NCBI GenBank assembly: GCA_902783255.1
Contig: CACZQB010000051.1
Coordinates: 1-64,000, forward strand
Direction of reading: 5' to 3'
DNA from: Oscillospiraceae bacterium
GTDB taxonomy: Bacteria; Bacillota; Clostridia; Oscillospirales; UBA644
Length of the DNA: 64,000 bases
Both the position numbers and the translations under genes were made by a program. This document shows positions 8,159-16,222 of this stretch, piece after piece (the stretch's first letter is position 1; every line of letters starts with the position of its first letter). Under the pieces are notes generated by a model. It ran no database searches, was not told where the DNA came from, and saw only the letters and a list, made by a program, of their open reading frames with translations.

Positions 8159-9688
8159 ATGAACACACAGATCATCGCAGTTGTCGCACTCGTTGTTTTT
8201 GCGGCCATAATGATAGTGATCGGAATCTTCACGTCCAAGAAATCGTCTACCTTGGACGGATTTTTATTGGGCGGACGTAAAATCGGCGCATGGCTGACGG
8301 CGTTCTCCTACGGCACAACATATTTTTCCGCCGTTATATTTATCGGTTATGCCGGTAAAAACGGATGGGATGTCGGTCTCTCCGCAATGTGGATCGGTAT
8401 AGGCAACGCTCTTATAGGCGCTCTTGCGGCTTGGCTCGTTCTCGCAAAAAGAACAAGAAAAATGACTCGCAAGCTCAATGCCCGCACGATGCCGGAATTT
8501 TTCAGCGCACGTTATGAAAGCCGCGGAATGAAAATTTACTCGGCTGTTATAATATTCATTTTTCTCGTTCCTTATGCAGCTACCGTATACAAAGGTCTCG
8601 GTTCGCTTTTCGGTTCGATTTTTCCGAATGATATCCTCGGAATGTCACCAACTACGGTATGTATGATAATAGTTGCGGTCCTCGCAGCAGCATACCTCGT
8701 GCTCGGCGGTTATATCGCTTCCGCAATCAGCAACCTTGTTCAGGGCATCATAATGATCGCAGGCGTTATAATAATGTGCGTAGCTCTTGTAAACCACCCG
8801 AATGTAGGCGGCGTTGGCAACGCAATAAAATCACTCGGCGAAACAAACCCCACGCTTACAAGCATTTTCGGCGGATCAAACGCATCTTTCCTTCTCTGGA
8901 ATATTCTTCTCACAAGCTTCGGCACATGGGGACTTCCTCAGATGGTCCATAAATACTACGCTATCAAAGACGAAAACGAAATCAAAAAAGGTTCCGTTAT
9001 TTCAACTTTCTTTTGCATCATCATAGGCTGCGGTGCATACTTCGCAGGCTCGCTCGGAAGATTTTTCATCGATGCAAATGCAAACGGAGCACCTGATATC
9101 GCAGGCGGATACGACAGCGTCGTTCCCACTATGCTCAACGCGGCTTTCTCTTCAAGCGTTCTCGGAAATATCCTTCTCAGCATAATTCTTCTTTGCGTTC
9201 TTTCATCGTCAATGTCAACGCTTTCTTCAATAGTCCTTACTTCATCTACAGCCATAAGCGTTGACCTTCTCGGTTCGTTCAAAAAAGGCAGTGTAGTAGA
9301 TAACTCGAAAAAGCAAATGGTGATCACAAGAGCGCTTTGCCTTCTCTTTATCGTTCTTTCCCTTATTTTCGCTCTCTTTAACTTCTCAATAATCGTTTCT
9401 ATCATGTCCTTCTCTTGGGGCGTTGTATCCGGAAGTTTTATCGGTCCGTACATCTGGGGACTTTACTCAAAGAAAACCACCCGTGCCGGCGCATGGTGCG
9501 GACTTCTTTCGGGGGTTGTTGTTTTTGCGGTATACTACATTCTTTCGCTTCTCGTACCCGCAATTAAGTTCGATGTCGCAATGTGCGGCGTAATGGCAAT
9601 GGCGGTATCTTTCGTATCGGTTCCGATAGTAAGCGCATTTACAAAAAAACTACCTGAAAAAACGCTTCAGGCGGCATTTGAAAACTGA
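8159..9688 (+). CDS. Sodium:solute symporter family transporter
   Basis: The 509-residue product is a polytopic membrane protein with about 13 hydrophobic segments and the SSS-family N-terminal signature FLLGGRKIGAWLTAFSYGTTYFSA at about residues 34-57. The middle contains FGTWGLPQMVHKYYAIKDE, and SSSMSTLSSIVLTSSTAIS matches the TM8 region that helps bind sodium in this family. It imports a solute with Na+. The substrate (sugar, proline, sialic acid or carboxylate) cannot be told from sequence alone. It is transcribed alone between its own promoter and a terminator. The start follows a GGAAAGCAGG site. Confidence 0.92.
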   Translation: MNTQIIAVVALVVFAAIMIVIGIFTSKKSSTLDGFLLGGRKIGAWLTAFSYGTTYFSAVIFIGYAGKNGWDVGLSAMWIGIGNALIGALAAWLVLAKRTRKMTRKLNARTMPEFFSARYESRGMKIYSAVIIFIFLVPYAATVYKGLGSLFGSIFPNDILGMSPTTVCMIIVAVLAAAYLVLGGYIASAISNLVQGIIMIAGVIIMCVALVNHPNVGGVGNAIKSLGETNPTLTSIFGGSNASFLLWNILLTSFGTWGLPQMVHKYYAIKDENEIKKGSVISTFFCIIIGCGAYFAGSLGRFFIDANANGAPDIAGGYDSVVPTMLNAAFSSSVLGNILLSIILLCVLSSSMSTLSSIVLTSSTAISVDLLGSFKKGSVVDNSKKQMVITRALCLLFIVLSLIFALFNFSIIVSIMSFSWGVVSGSFIGPYIWGLYSKKTTRAGAWCGLLSGVVVFAVYYILSLLVPAIKFDVAMCGVMAMAVSFVSVPIVSAFTKKLPEKTLQAAFEN

Positions 9689-9704
9689 CACTGTCAATAA
9701 TTTA

Positions 9705-9732
9705 AAAGACGGCTGATGATCCAGCCGTCTTT
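9705..9732 (+). terminator. Rho-independent terminator of the symporter gene
   Basis: A perfect 11-bp stem (9705-9715 and 9722-9732) with a 6-nt loop is followed by GCGTTTTGC, a short T run. Confidence 0.75.
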
Positions 9733-9741
9733 GCGTTTTGC

Positions 9742-9770
9742 TTGACAAAAGTCAAAAAGTATGATAAGAT
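9742..9770 (+). promoter_or_regulatory. Sigma-A promoter for the isomerase-acetyltransferase operon
   Basis: TTGACA (9742-9747) and TAAGAT (9765-9770) are 17 bp apart, about 55 bp before the first start codon. Confidence 0.75.
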
Positions 9771-9823
9771 GAAACCGCAGAAGGCATTTGCGAAATTTTA
9801 TCTAAAAATCTCATTGGTGTTAT

Positions 9824-10645
9824 ATGGAACTTCTTTTATCTACCGGCACGTTTATCGGCAGAATCAACGACCGAAATCACGATCTTTTACCTGAACATAA
9901 AAACGATTTCAGGTGCGACGGCTTTGAATTTATGATTTTTCCGGATTTTTATCTAAAAAAACATGACGTGATCGAAAAATATCTTTCAGCAGGGCTTTAT
10001 ATTCCCGTTATGCATTTCGATAAAGATATCGGCGACGGAATAGGCTCAGAAGATGCGGAAAGATATTCCGAAGCGCTAAAACTGCTTAAAATAAACCTTG
10101 AAACTGCAAAATTATTGGGTACAAAAAAAGCCGTGATCCACTTATGGGGAAGAACGGACAGCGACAAAAACACTGAGCTTATTTATAAGCGTGCGGGTGA
10201 GGTAGCGGACATCTGCGCCGATCACGGAATACTGCCCGTTTTTGAAAATATTTTCTGCTGTGTGTCATCTCCGCTTTTTCATCTTGAAAATCTCGCTTCG
10301 ATTTACCCCGATATGCGCTTTCTGATCGATTCCCGCCCCGCGCAGTTTCATGCGGAGCTTGAAAAAACTCTGAAAAGTCCGATTATGAAAAAGGTTTCGC
10401 ATCTTCATATAAACGATTATTCTGGCGGTTATAAGGAATGGGCGAAGGTAAACCCAATTCCGCAGCCCAAAAAAGGAAATATCGACTGGGATATGTATTT
10501 TTCTCTTGTCAAAAGATCCGGATATGACGGCACTGTCACTCTTGAAGCTCCCGCGCATCAGCCCGTAGGCGTAGACAGTAAAACGCTGAACGAAAGTCTT
10601 GACTTTATACGCGAAAACCTTTTTGACAAAAAGAAAGAAGAATAA
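9824..10645 (+). CDS. Sugar phosphate isomerase/epimerase family protein (xylose-isomerase-like TIM barrel)
   Basis: The 273-residue product resembles AP-endonuclease-2/xylose-isomerase-like TIM barrels. Typical metal-site strands are VIHLWGRTDS (about 105-114), PVFENIFC (about 138-145), RFLIDSRPAQFH (about 165-176), HLHINDYSGG (about 194-203) and a final GTVTLEAPAH (about 235-244). The family isomerises or epimerises sugars and cyclitols, but the substrate is unknown. No good Shine-Dalgarno precedes the ATG at 9824, only TTGGTG. It is followed after 2 bp by a GNAT gene. Confidence 0.8.
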   Translation: MELLLSTGTFIGRINDRNHDLLPEHKNDFRCDGFEFMIFPDFYLKKHDVIEKYLSAGLYIPVMHFDKDIGDGIGSEDAERYSEALKLLKINLETAKLLGTKKAVIHLWGRTDSDKNTELIYKRAGEVADICADHGILPVFENIFCCVSSPLFHLENLASIYPDMRFLIDSRPAQFHAELEKTLKSPIMKKVSHLHINDYSGGYKEWAKVNPIPQPKKGNIDWDMYFSLVKRSGYDGTVTLEAPAHQPVGVDSKTLNESLDFIRENLFDKKKEE

Positions 10646-10647
10646 AA

Positions 10648-11142
10648 ATGACAGAAAAGAATACCACATCCACGGTTTTCATAAGAAGAGCTGAAGAGAA
10701 GGATATCCCGATCATTATGGATCTTCTTTCTCAGGTACTTGCGGTCCATGCCGAAGGAAGACCCGATATTTTTAAAAGCAATGTTACGAAATACGGCGAA
10801 GATGAGCTCAAAGAAATATTTGCGGATGAAAAAAGGCCGGTTTTTGTTGCTGAATCAGGTGGTACCGTTCGCGGATACGCATTCTGTCAGCTTACGTGTC
10901 CGCAAAACAGCTCGGTTTTACTGCCTGTAAAAACGCTGTATATCGATGATCTGTGCGTTGATTCGTCTTACAGAGGCAAAAAAATAGGAACAGCGCTTTT
11001 TGAAGCGGTAAAATCGTTTGCCAAAGCTGAAAAATGCCATAACATCACACTCAATGTATGGGCATGCAATACTGCCGCGCTGAAATTTTACGAATCGCTC
11101 GGCATGACGCCTCAGCGCGAATACAAAGAATACATTCTGTAA
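10648..11142 (+). CDS. GNAT family N-acetyltransferase (164 aa)
   Basis: A compact acetyl-CoA-dependent acyltransferase. FIRRAEEKDIPIIMDLL is the usual first strand and helix, YIDDLCVDSSYRGKKIGTALFEAVKSFA (about 96-123) is motif A with the R-G-K-K-I-G pyrophosphate loop, and LNVWACNTAALKFYESLGM (about 132-150) is motif B. The acceptor is unknown. Its ribosome site lies within the end of the preceding isomerase gene (2-bp gap), and it is followed 9 bp later by a second GNAT, so the three genes form one operon. Confidence 0.9.
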   Translation: MTEKNTTSTVFIRRAEEKDIPIIMDLLSQVLAVHAEGRPDIFKSNVTKYGEDELKEIFADEKRPVFVAESGGTVRGYAFCQLTCPQNSSVLLPVKTLYIDDLCVDSSYRGKKIGTALFEAVKSFAKAEKCHNITLNVWACNTAALKFYESLGMTPQREYKEYIL

Positions 11143-11151
11143 AGGAGAAAT

Positions 11152-11715
11152 ATGGAACATAAAGGAACGGTCCGCCTTGAAAGCGAAAGACTAATTTTAC
11201 GTCGATTTGAAATGAGCGATACCGATGCAATGTTTGAAAATTGGGCAACCGATTTGAAAACAACCAAATATTTGCGGTGGAATCCGCACGAATCAAAAAT
11301 GGTTACCGCAGAATATATTTCCGGCATTATTTCTCTTTACATAAACCCGATGACTTACAACTGGATAATAGAATTTAAAAATGAAAACACCGTAATAGGC
11401 AGCATTGATTTTCACGCTATTTCGGAACGAGACGAACGCCTTGAGCTCGGCTTTTGCATGGGTTCGCGCTGGTGGAACAGAGGTTTGATGACCGAAGCGG
11501 TGCGCACGGCTATAGGCTTTGCTTTCACGGAACTCGGCGCACATAAAATCGGCGCATCATACGAAGAGGAAAATGTCGCCTCGGGTAAAGTAATGATGAA
11601 AAACAAAATGATCTACGAAGGCAGGCTCAGACAGCATTACCGCAAGCACGACGGGACTTTTTCGGATGTGCTTTACTACGGTATTATGAAAGATGAGTGG
11701 GAAAAACTCAAATAA
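11152..11715 (+). CDS. RimJ/RimL-type GNAT acetyltransferase (187 aa)
   Basis: It begins with the RimJ/RimL-like TVRLESERLILRRFEMSDTDAMF and contains LELGFCMGSRWWNRGLMTEAVRTAIGFAFTELGAHKI, the acetyl-CoA loop of this subgroup (usual Q/R-x-x-G-x-G/A replaced by WWNRGL), then NVASGKVMMKNKMIYEGRLRQ. Such enzymes acetylate protein N-termini, or small molecules. An AAAGGAGA site precedes the ATG by 5 bp. It is the last gene of the 9.8 kb operon. Confidence 0.9.
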   Translation: MEHKGTVRLESERLILRRFEMSDTDAMFENWATDLKTTKYLRWNPHESKMVTAEYISGIISLYINPMTYNWIIEFKNENTVIGSIDFHAISERDERLELGFCMGSRWWNRGLMTEAVRTAIGFAFTELGAHKIGASYEEENVASGKVMMKNKMIYEGRLRQHYRKHDGTFSDVLYYGIMKDEWEKLK

Positions 11716-11932
11716 ACAAAAAAGTTCACCATCGGGCCGGGGCAATCACCGGCTCAAAAGGATATGAAACCGGAGTGACCGCTGCGGTCACGCCGGTTTC
11801 GCTTTCTTTGACTGGATTTGCAGGGGCAAGATCCGATGCTCGTTATCGCTGCGGACAAAGGAAAGCCTTCTCAATAAGCTGAAATTCGGCAGAGAGCCGA
11901 CACATCGTGTCGGCTCTCTGCATCTATTTTGT
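11716..11932. other. Hairpin-rich intergenic stretch, possibly with a gene remnant
   Basis: Three hairpins lie here: 11736-11753 (5-bp stem), 11767-11799 (outer AAACCGG/CCGGTTT with inner GTGACC/GGTCAC) and the 15-bp stem at 11889-11921. Between the last two, a plus-strand frame (about 11814-11876) reads DLQGQDPMLVIAADKGKPSQ then stop, directly after an in-frame TGA. It looks like the tail of a lost gene, but I cannot name its source. Confidence 0.4.
11889..11921. terminator. Bidirectional terminator between convergent acetyltransferase genes
   Basis: A perfect 15-bp stem (11889-11903 and 11907-11921) with a 3-nt loop lies between two convergent genes. T-rich flanks (ATCTATTTTGTTT) are clearest on the plus strand. 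Confidence 0.7.
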
Positions 11933-12559
11933 TTAGAATAATTGACCCGGCAGTTTCAGTTTCTGTTTTTGGGGGAAGCCCTTATCAAACTCCTCCACAT
12001 CAGAATCCTTCACATAATAACCCTGCGGCGTCTGATAAACTCCTGTGATCCCATCAAGGTAGCCCGGAATCAGTTCCTTGCAGAGAAAGAATGACGAATC
12101 CGCATCCTCCGGAAGATCATGATATCGGATGCCAAAATTGCGGGCATAGTCAAATCCGCTCTTGCCGTAAAAGCCAATGTTTCCCTCAAAAAGGACAGCG
12201 CCATAGCCAAGCTCCGCTGCTTTCTTCAAGGAATAATCAAGCAGCGCCTTTCCATAACCCTTGCGTTTAAACTCCGGCGTGATGCCGATCGGGCCCATGG
12301 TCAGAACAGGGATCATCCTGCCGTCATCCGCTTCAATGACCGTCCTCATGAACATATTCTGTCCGATCAGCCTGCCGCCTCGTTCCATGACGAAATCCAG
12401 TTCTTTCACGAAAGCCGGATCGCCTCGCAGAACATGGATCACATAGTGTTCACTGCATCCCGGACGGTACACATTCCAGAATGCCTCCCGGATAAGGTTC
12501 TCAACTTCTCTGTAGTCTTTTTCCTTTTCTAAACGAATGGTGTAGTCATTTGTATTCAT
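11933..12559 (-). CDS. GNAT family N-acetyltransferase (208 aa), accessory
   Basis: An acetyltransferase of the Eis/YhbS-like style: IRLEKEKDYREVENLIREAFW, then VLTMGPIGITPEFKRKGYGKALLDYSLKKA (about 86-115) with the acetyl-CoA loop RKGYGKAL, then FEGNIGFYGKSGFDYARNFGIRYH. The start at 12559 has a perfect AGGAGG 6-11 bp upstream; a longer reading to 12706 has none. The gene and the adjacent hydrolase look more GC-rich and use more CCG/CTG/GCC-type codons than the flanking genes, suggesting acquisition by transfer. Substrate unknown. Confidence 0.88.
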   Translation of the reverse strand: MNTNDYTIRLEKEKDYREVENLIREAFWNVYRPGCSEHYVIHVLRGDPAFVKELDFVMERGGRLIGQNMFMRTVIEADDGRMIPVLTMGPIGITPEFKRKGYGKALLDYSLKKAAELGYGAVLFEGNIGFYGKSGFDYARNFGIRYHDLPEDADSSFFLCKELIPGYLDGITGVYQTPQGYYVKDSDVEEFDKGFPQKQKLKLPGQLF

Positions 12560-12720
12560 TGTTTTTCCTCCTGAAAATTGTTGACTGCAATTGCCTCTGG
12601 GCGGGAGGTTTGTTGGATCGTCTGCAAACCTCCCGGTCAGCCGACAATCTCCGGTGTGTTGTACTTCTTCAAACAGTACTCTCCTCAAAATGTTTTTTAT
12701 AATCAAGCCCGTGGGCCTAA
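12560..12720 (-). other. Intergenic stretch with a 9-bp hairpin
   Basis: The inverted repeat GGGAGGTTT (12603-12611) / AAACCTCCC (12626-12634) has a 14-nt loop and lies just upstream of the acetyltransferase Shine-Dalgarno on the minus strand. It could be an attenuator or a terminator for the hydrolase gene. No T run and no recognisable T-box elements are seen. Confidence 0.35.
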
Positions 12721-13320
12721 CTATCTGCTTTTTTTCTTGAGCCAGTTATCAAGAAACTGCATCTGCGCATCTGTGTGAAACCAGTGCTCGCCATTTTCCA
12801 TAACGGTAAGACTCGCATGATGCTTCTGAGCAAAAGCAGTTATCGTATCAATAGATGTCAGATTATCTTCGCTTCCGTAAAGGATATCGGTTGGAATGTT
12901 CCAGCCGACAGGATGCTCCCGTACATAGCAAAGGTATTCCCATGACAGATCTTCACCAAAATCCGTATGGATGATCTCCCTTTCCTGCAGCTCCGCCTCC
13001 GTGACGCCCGCCCAACCCATCATGTCGGTAATCAGTTTTTCCATATCAACAATGGGTGAAATGAGATAAGCGTGTGCCACGTCGTTTTCAATGTCTGCGC
13101 TCATAGAGAAAAAAGCGCCGATGCTGTTGGCAATCAGAATCACGCTATCATAGTTTGCTTTCATCTCTTTAATTGCTTTGTTTATTTCTTTTCCCGCTTC
13201 CCACGGTGTGGCGCCTTTATAATCAAGGCCGACCACAACACAAGAGGGAAATAAAGACTTGTAATGCCTGGCCTCATTCATGCTGCCACCCTTACCGTGA
13301 ATATACAGGACAGCTTCCAT
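12721..13320 (-). CDS. Small alpha/beta hydrolase (199 aa), accessory
   Basis: A serine hydrolase fold of minimal length. LYIHGKGGS near the N-terminus forms the oxyanion region, ILIANSIGAFFS (about 62-73) holds the nucleophile Ser in a relaxed A-N-S-I-G elbow, DILYGSEDNLTS supplies the acid Asp and ENGEHWFHTD the His. The start at 13320 follows an AAGGTGG site; a longer frame reaches 13416 without one. The substrate is unknown. With the neighbouring acetyltransferase it forms a compositionally distinct leftward pair. Confidence 0.85.
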   Translation of the reverse strand: MEAVLYIHGKGGSMNEARHYKSLFPSCVVVGLDYKGATPWEAGKEINKAIKEMKANYDSVILIANSIGAFFSMSADIENDVAHAYLISPIVDMEKLITDMMGWAGVTEAELQEREIIHTDFGEDLSWEYLCYVREHPVGWNIPTDILYGSEDNLTSIDTITAFAQKHHASLTVMENGEHWFHTDAQMQFLDNWLKKKSR

Positions 13321-13458
13321 CTTGACCACCTTCTTAGATCCCAATTTGCTTGAATCAATATACCATCGCTGATTGGCATGGTCAATTCTCTTGCTTCCAA
13401 AGCCCAGGGGAGGCAACTTCCTTACGAAGTGCGGCCTTCCAGGTGAACTTTTTGTTTT

Positions 13459-13926
13459 TTATAATTCATTCAGTACCGTTTCAAACACGGCATTTGCGGT
13501 CTGTTCTCTGATTTCCTTCCTTGATCCCGAAAGGTTCAGTTTTTTTACAGTCTGTTTTCCGTTTCTGAAATATACGGAAATATATACGAGCCCCACCGGT
13601 TTTTCTTTTGTTCCGCCTCCCGGTCCGGCAATGCCGGTCGTTGAAACGCCTATATCCGCATTTGCAGCCTCGCAAACTCCTTTTGCCATCGCTGTTGCAG
13701 TTTGTTCCGATACCGCACCAACCGTATTCAGTATCTCTTCCGATACGCCCAGAAAGCGGGCTTTTATACTGTTTGCGTAAGACACGATCCCCATATCCAG
13801 AACGTCGGAAGCGCCCGGGATATCGGTTATGCGTTTTGAGATAAGCCCTCCCGTGCACGATTCGGCAACGGCGATTTTAAGTTTTTTATTCTTCAGCAAT
13901 GTTACGATCTTTTCTTCCGGGAGCAT
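13459..13926 (-). CDS. pncC: Nicotinamide-nucleotide amidohydrolase PncC (CinA C-terminal domain, stand-alone)
   Basis: It deamidates NMN to nicotinic acid mononucleotide in the pyridine-nucleotide salvage cycle. The 155-residue product is the CinA C-terminal domain alone: IAVAESCTGGLISKRITDIPGAS near the N-terminus and GVSTTGIAGPGGGTKEKPVGLVYI in the middle are the diagnostic motifs. The start overlaps the end of thiI by 41 bp, so the genes are translationally linked. Competence-linked full-length CinA is not present here. Confidence 0.93.
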   Translation of the reverse strand: MLPEEKIVTLLKNKKLKIAVAESCTGGLISKRITDIPGASDVLDMGIVSYANSIKARFLGVSEEILNTVGAVSEQTATAMAKGVCEAANADIGVSTTGIAGPGGGTKEKPVGLVYISVYFRNGKQTVKKLNLSGSRKEIREQTANAVFETVLNEL

Positions 13927-15091
13927 AGAGCGTTATCCTTTCGATTTTGTCCTGCATTCCTTCAAGAAGCTTGCATTCATCAAGTTTTTCCTCTGCTTTT
14001 TCTACGGACTGCAATGTGGGGTTCGTTTTTGGATGTCGCGGCGTAAATACGGTGCAGCAGTCTTCATAAGGAAGCGAAGACGTTTCAAAAGTATCTATTT
14101 TTCTTGCGAGATTTATTATTTCCTGTTTATCCGTACCTATGAACGGTCTGAAAACGGGAAGAGACGATACGTGATCAGTGCAGCGGATTGCACCGAGTGT
14201 CTGAGACGCGACCTGCCCGAGACTCTCTCCGGTGATTATTGCGCCTGCGTTTATTCTTTCGGCAAGAGAACACGCAATTTTAAGCATATATCTGCGCATG
14301 ATGACGGTGAAATATTCTTCAGGGCAAAAATCCTTGATCGCCTCCTGAATATCGGTAAAAGGCACGACATAAAGATCGATCTGCCCCGCATAAACGGCAA
14401 GTTTTTTTGCGAGAGCTATAACTTTTTCTTTTGCTCTGTCGCTTGTATACGGCGGCGATTCGAAATGGATCGCTGAAATTTTAAGTCCTCTTTTTGCCAT
14501 CACATAGCCGGCAACGGGGCTGTCAATGCCGCCCGAAAGCATAAGAAGTCCGTGCCCGCCGGTACCGGCAGGAAGTCCTCCCGCGCCTCTTTCAGGATCT
14601 CCGTGAATGAAAATGCTGCCTTCTCTTACCTCGGCGTATACCGTAACTTCGGGCGATTTTACGTTTACTGAAAGATTCGGAAAACGGTTGAGCAGATATT
14701 CGCCCAGAAGCTCCATGATCTGAGGAGATGTAAGATAATAATTCTTATCTGCCCTTTTTGCTTCTACTTTGAAAGTTTTCGCTTTGGAAAGGGATCTCGA
14801 AAGATAATCTCCGGCAGTTTTCTTTACTTCCTCAAAATCAAGCGAGCATTTTACGGCACGGCAAAGCGAAACTATGCCGAAAACGTTTTTGCACGCTTCG
14901 TATGCGCCCTCAAAATCGGCATAAGGACCTTCGACCTCAACAAAAATCGTAGATTGTTTATCGCTTACTATGGGGTTGCCGTATGGCCATACGGCACGCT
15001 TGACATTTTTTACAAGCGTGCTTTCAAATCTGTTGCGGTTAAGTCCTTTAAGAATTACTTCACCGAGTTTTAAAAGAATAATTTCGTTCAT
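13886..15091 (-). CDS. thiI: tRNA 4-thiouridine synthase ThiI
   Basis: ThiI adenylates tRNA uridine 8 and transfers sulfur to make 4-thiouridine. The 401-residue product has an N-terminal ferredoxin-like and THUMP region (about 1-165), then the PP-loop ATPase motif SGGIDSPVAGY (186-196), GAIITGESLGQVASQT and EDCCTVFTPRHPKT. It lacks the C-terminal rhodanese domain of E. coli ThiI, as usual in Bacillota. The cysteine desulfurase 9 bp upstream is the expected sulfur donor. pncC overlaps its 3' end. Confidence 0.95.
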   Translation of the reverse strand: MNEIILLKLGEVILKGLNRNRFESTLVKNVKRAVWPYGNPIVSDKQSTIFVEVEGPYADFEGAYEACKNVFGIVSLCRAVKCSLDFEEVKKTAGDYLSRSLSKAKTFKVEAKRADKNYYLTSPQIMELLGEYLLNRFPNLSVNVKSPEVTVYAEVREGSIFIHGDPERGAGGLPAGTGGHGLLMLSGGIDSPVAGYVMAKRGLKISAIHFESPPYTSDRAKEKVIALAKKLAVYAGQIDLYVVPFTDIQEAIKDFCPEEYFTVIMRRYMLKIACSLAERINAGAIITGESLGQVASQTLGAIRCTDHVSSLPVFRPFIGTDKQEIINLARKIDTFETSSLPYEDCCTVFTPRHPKTNPTLQSVEKAEEKLDECKLLEGMQDKIERITLYAPGRKDRNIAEE

Positions 15092-15100
15092 ATAGGGGTA

Positions 15101-16204
15101 TTATTTCCTTTTCAGTGTTTTTAATGCCTCTTGCAGCGCTGAGGCGAAAATATCGATATCTTCGGGCGTTGTATCGTCGCAAAACGAAATGCGAAGAGAC
15201 GATCGCGAGAATTTTTCAAGACCGAGAGCTGAAAATGTTGCGCTTGCTTTTTTAGAAGAACACGCGGATCCGGTCGAAACATAGATTTCCTTTTTTTCAA
15301 GAAAATGAACTATGTTTTCTGATACATATCCGGGAAACGCTGCTGTGATAATATGCGAAGAGGATATCTGCGGCGAAATAATCTCTGCACCGAGAGAAAT
15401 AAGCTTTTCTTCCGTTTTGTTTTTCAGCATATTCGTATATTCGTTTCGTGCGGAAATTGTCGGATAAAGCGTTTTTACAGCCTCGGTCCAGCCGGCGATT
15501 GCAGGAATGTTTTCCGTTCCGCAAAAAAGCCCTTTTTCCTGTCCTCCGCCAAATATAAGCGGTTTGAGGCGGACGTCTTTTTTTACGTAGAGTGCGCCGA
15601 GACCTTTTGGCGCGCCTGTTTTATGCGCTGAAAACGATGCCATATCGCAGCAGGAATAATCAAACGTTTCCTTTAAAAAACCCTGGACAGCATCGGTATG
15701 AAAAACGGCGTCTGAATAGTCCTTCGTTGTTTTTGCAAGCTCTTTTACGGGATTCAGCGCCCCCGTTTCGTTGTTAACATGCATTATGCTTACAAAAAGA
15801 GTGTCTGACGTAAGATGTTTTTTCAGCAGATCGGGGGTTATTATCCCGTTTTCGGGTTTGATATATACTGTTTCAAACTGTGCGGAAAGCGCTTTGAAGC
15901 ATTCAAGCACGGCAGGGTGTTCATATGCGGAAGTGATTATCCTTCCGTTTTTTTTGTTTTTCAGAAATCCGAATATCGCAAGATTGTCCGCTCCGGAACC
16001 TCCTGATGTGAAAACGATCTCATCGCTTTTAACTCCTGCCGCCGACGCAACGGTATCTCTTGCTTTTTCACGTATTTTTTCCGTCTCGTATCCGAAGGAA
16101 TGAAGTGACGACGGGTTTGCAAACATATTTGTCATTGCATCTAAAGCCGCACGGGCAGCACTCGGTAAAACCGCAGTTGTTGCGGCGCTGTCAAGATAAA
16201 TCAT
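15101..16204 (-). CDS. Cysteine desulfurase, NifS/IscS-like (probable ThiI partner)
   Basis: A PLP enzyme that takes sulfur from cysteine as an enzyme persulfide. In 367 residues it shows MIYLDSAATT at the N-terminus, FTSGGSGADN, HVNNETGA, the PLP-lysine motif SAHKTGAPKG with Lys195, and the loop STGSACSSK with catalytic Cys315. It is immediately upstream of thiI with a 9-bp gap, the arrangement known for NifZ-ThiI in Bacillota, so its main job is probably tRNA thiolation rather than general Fe-S assembly (inference). Confidence 0.93.
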   Translation of the reverse strand: MIYLDSAATTAVLPSAARAALDAMTNMFANPSSLHSFGYETEKIREKARDTVASAAGVKSDEIVFTSGGSGADNLAIFGFLKNKKNGRIITSAYEHPAVLECFKALSAQFETVYIKPENGIITPDLLKKHLTSDTLFVSIMHVNNETGALNPVKELAKTTKDYSDAVFHTDAVQGFLKETFDYSCCDMASFSAHKTGAPKGLGALYVKKDVRLKPLIFGGGQEKGLFCGTENIPAIAGWTEAVKTLYPTISARNEYTNMLKNKTEEKLISLGAEIISPQISSSHIITAAFPGYVSENIVHFLEKKEIYVSTGSACSSKKASATFSALGLEKFSRSSLRISFCDDTTPEDIDIFASALQEALKTLKRK

Positions 16205-16222
16205 ATATTCTCTTCCGTGTAA

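Noticed and set aside
12560..12706. Longer start for the acetyltransferase
   Set aside because: The ATG at 12559 has a perfect AGGAGG and the extension contains low-complexity spacer and a hairpin.
12600..12720. T-box leader upstream of the acetyltransferase
   Set aside because: A hairpin is present but no T-box core sequence or terminator/antiterminator pair can be seen.
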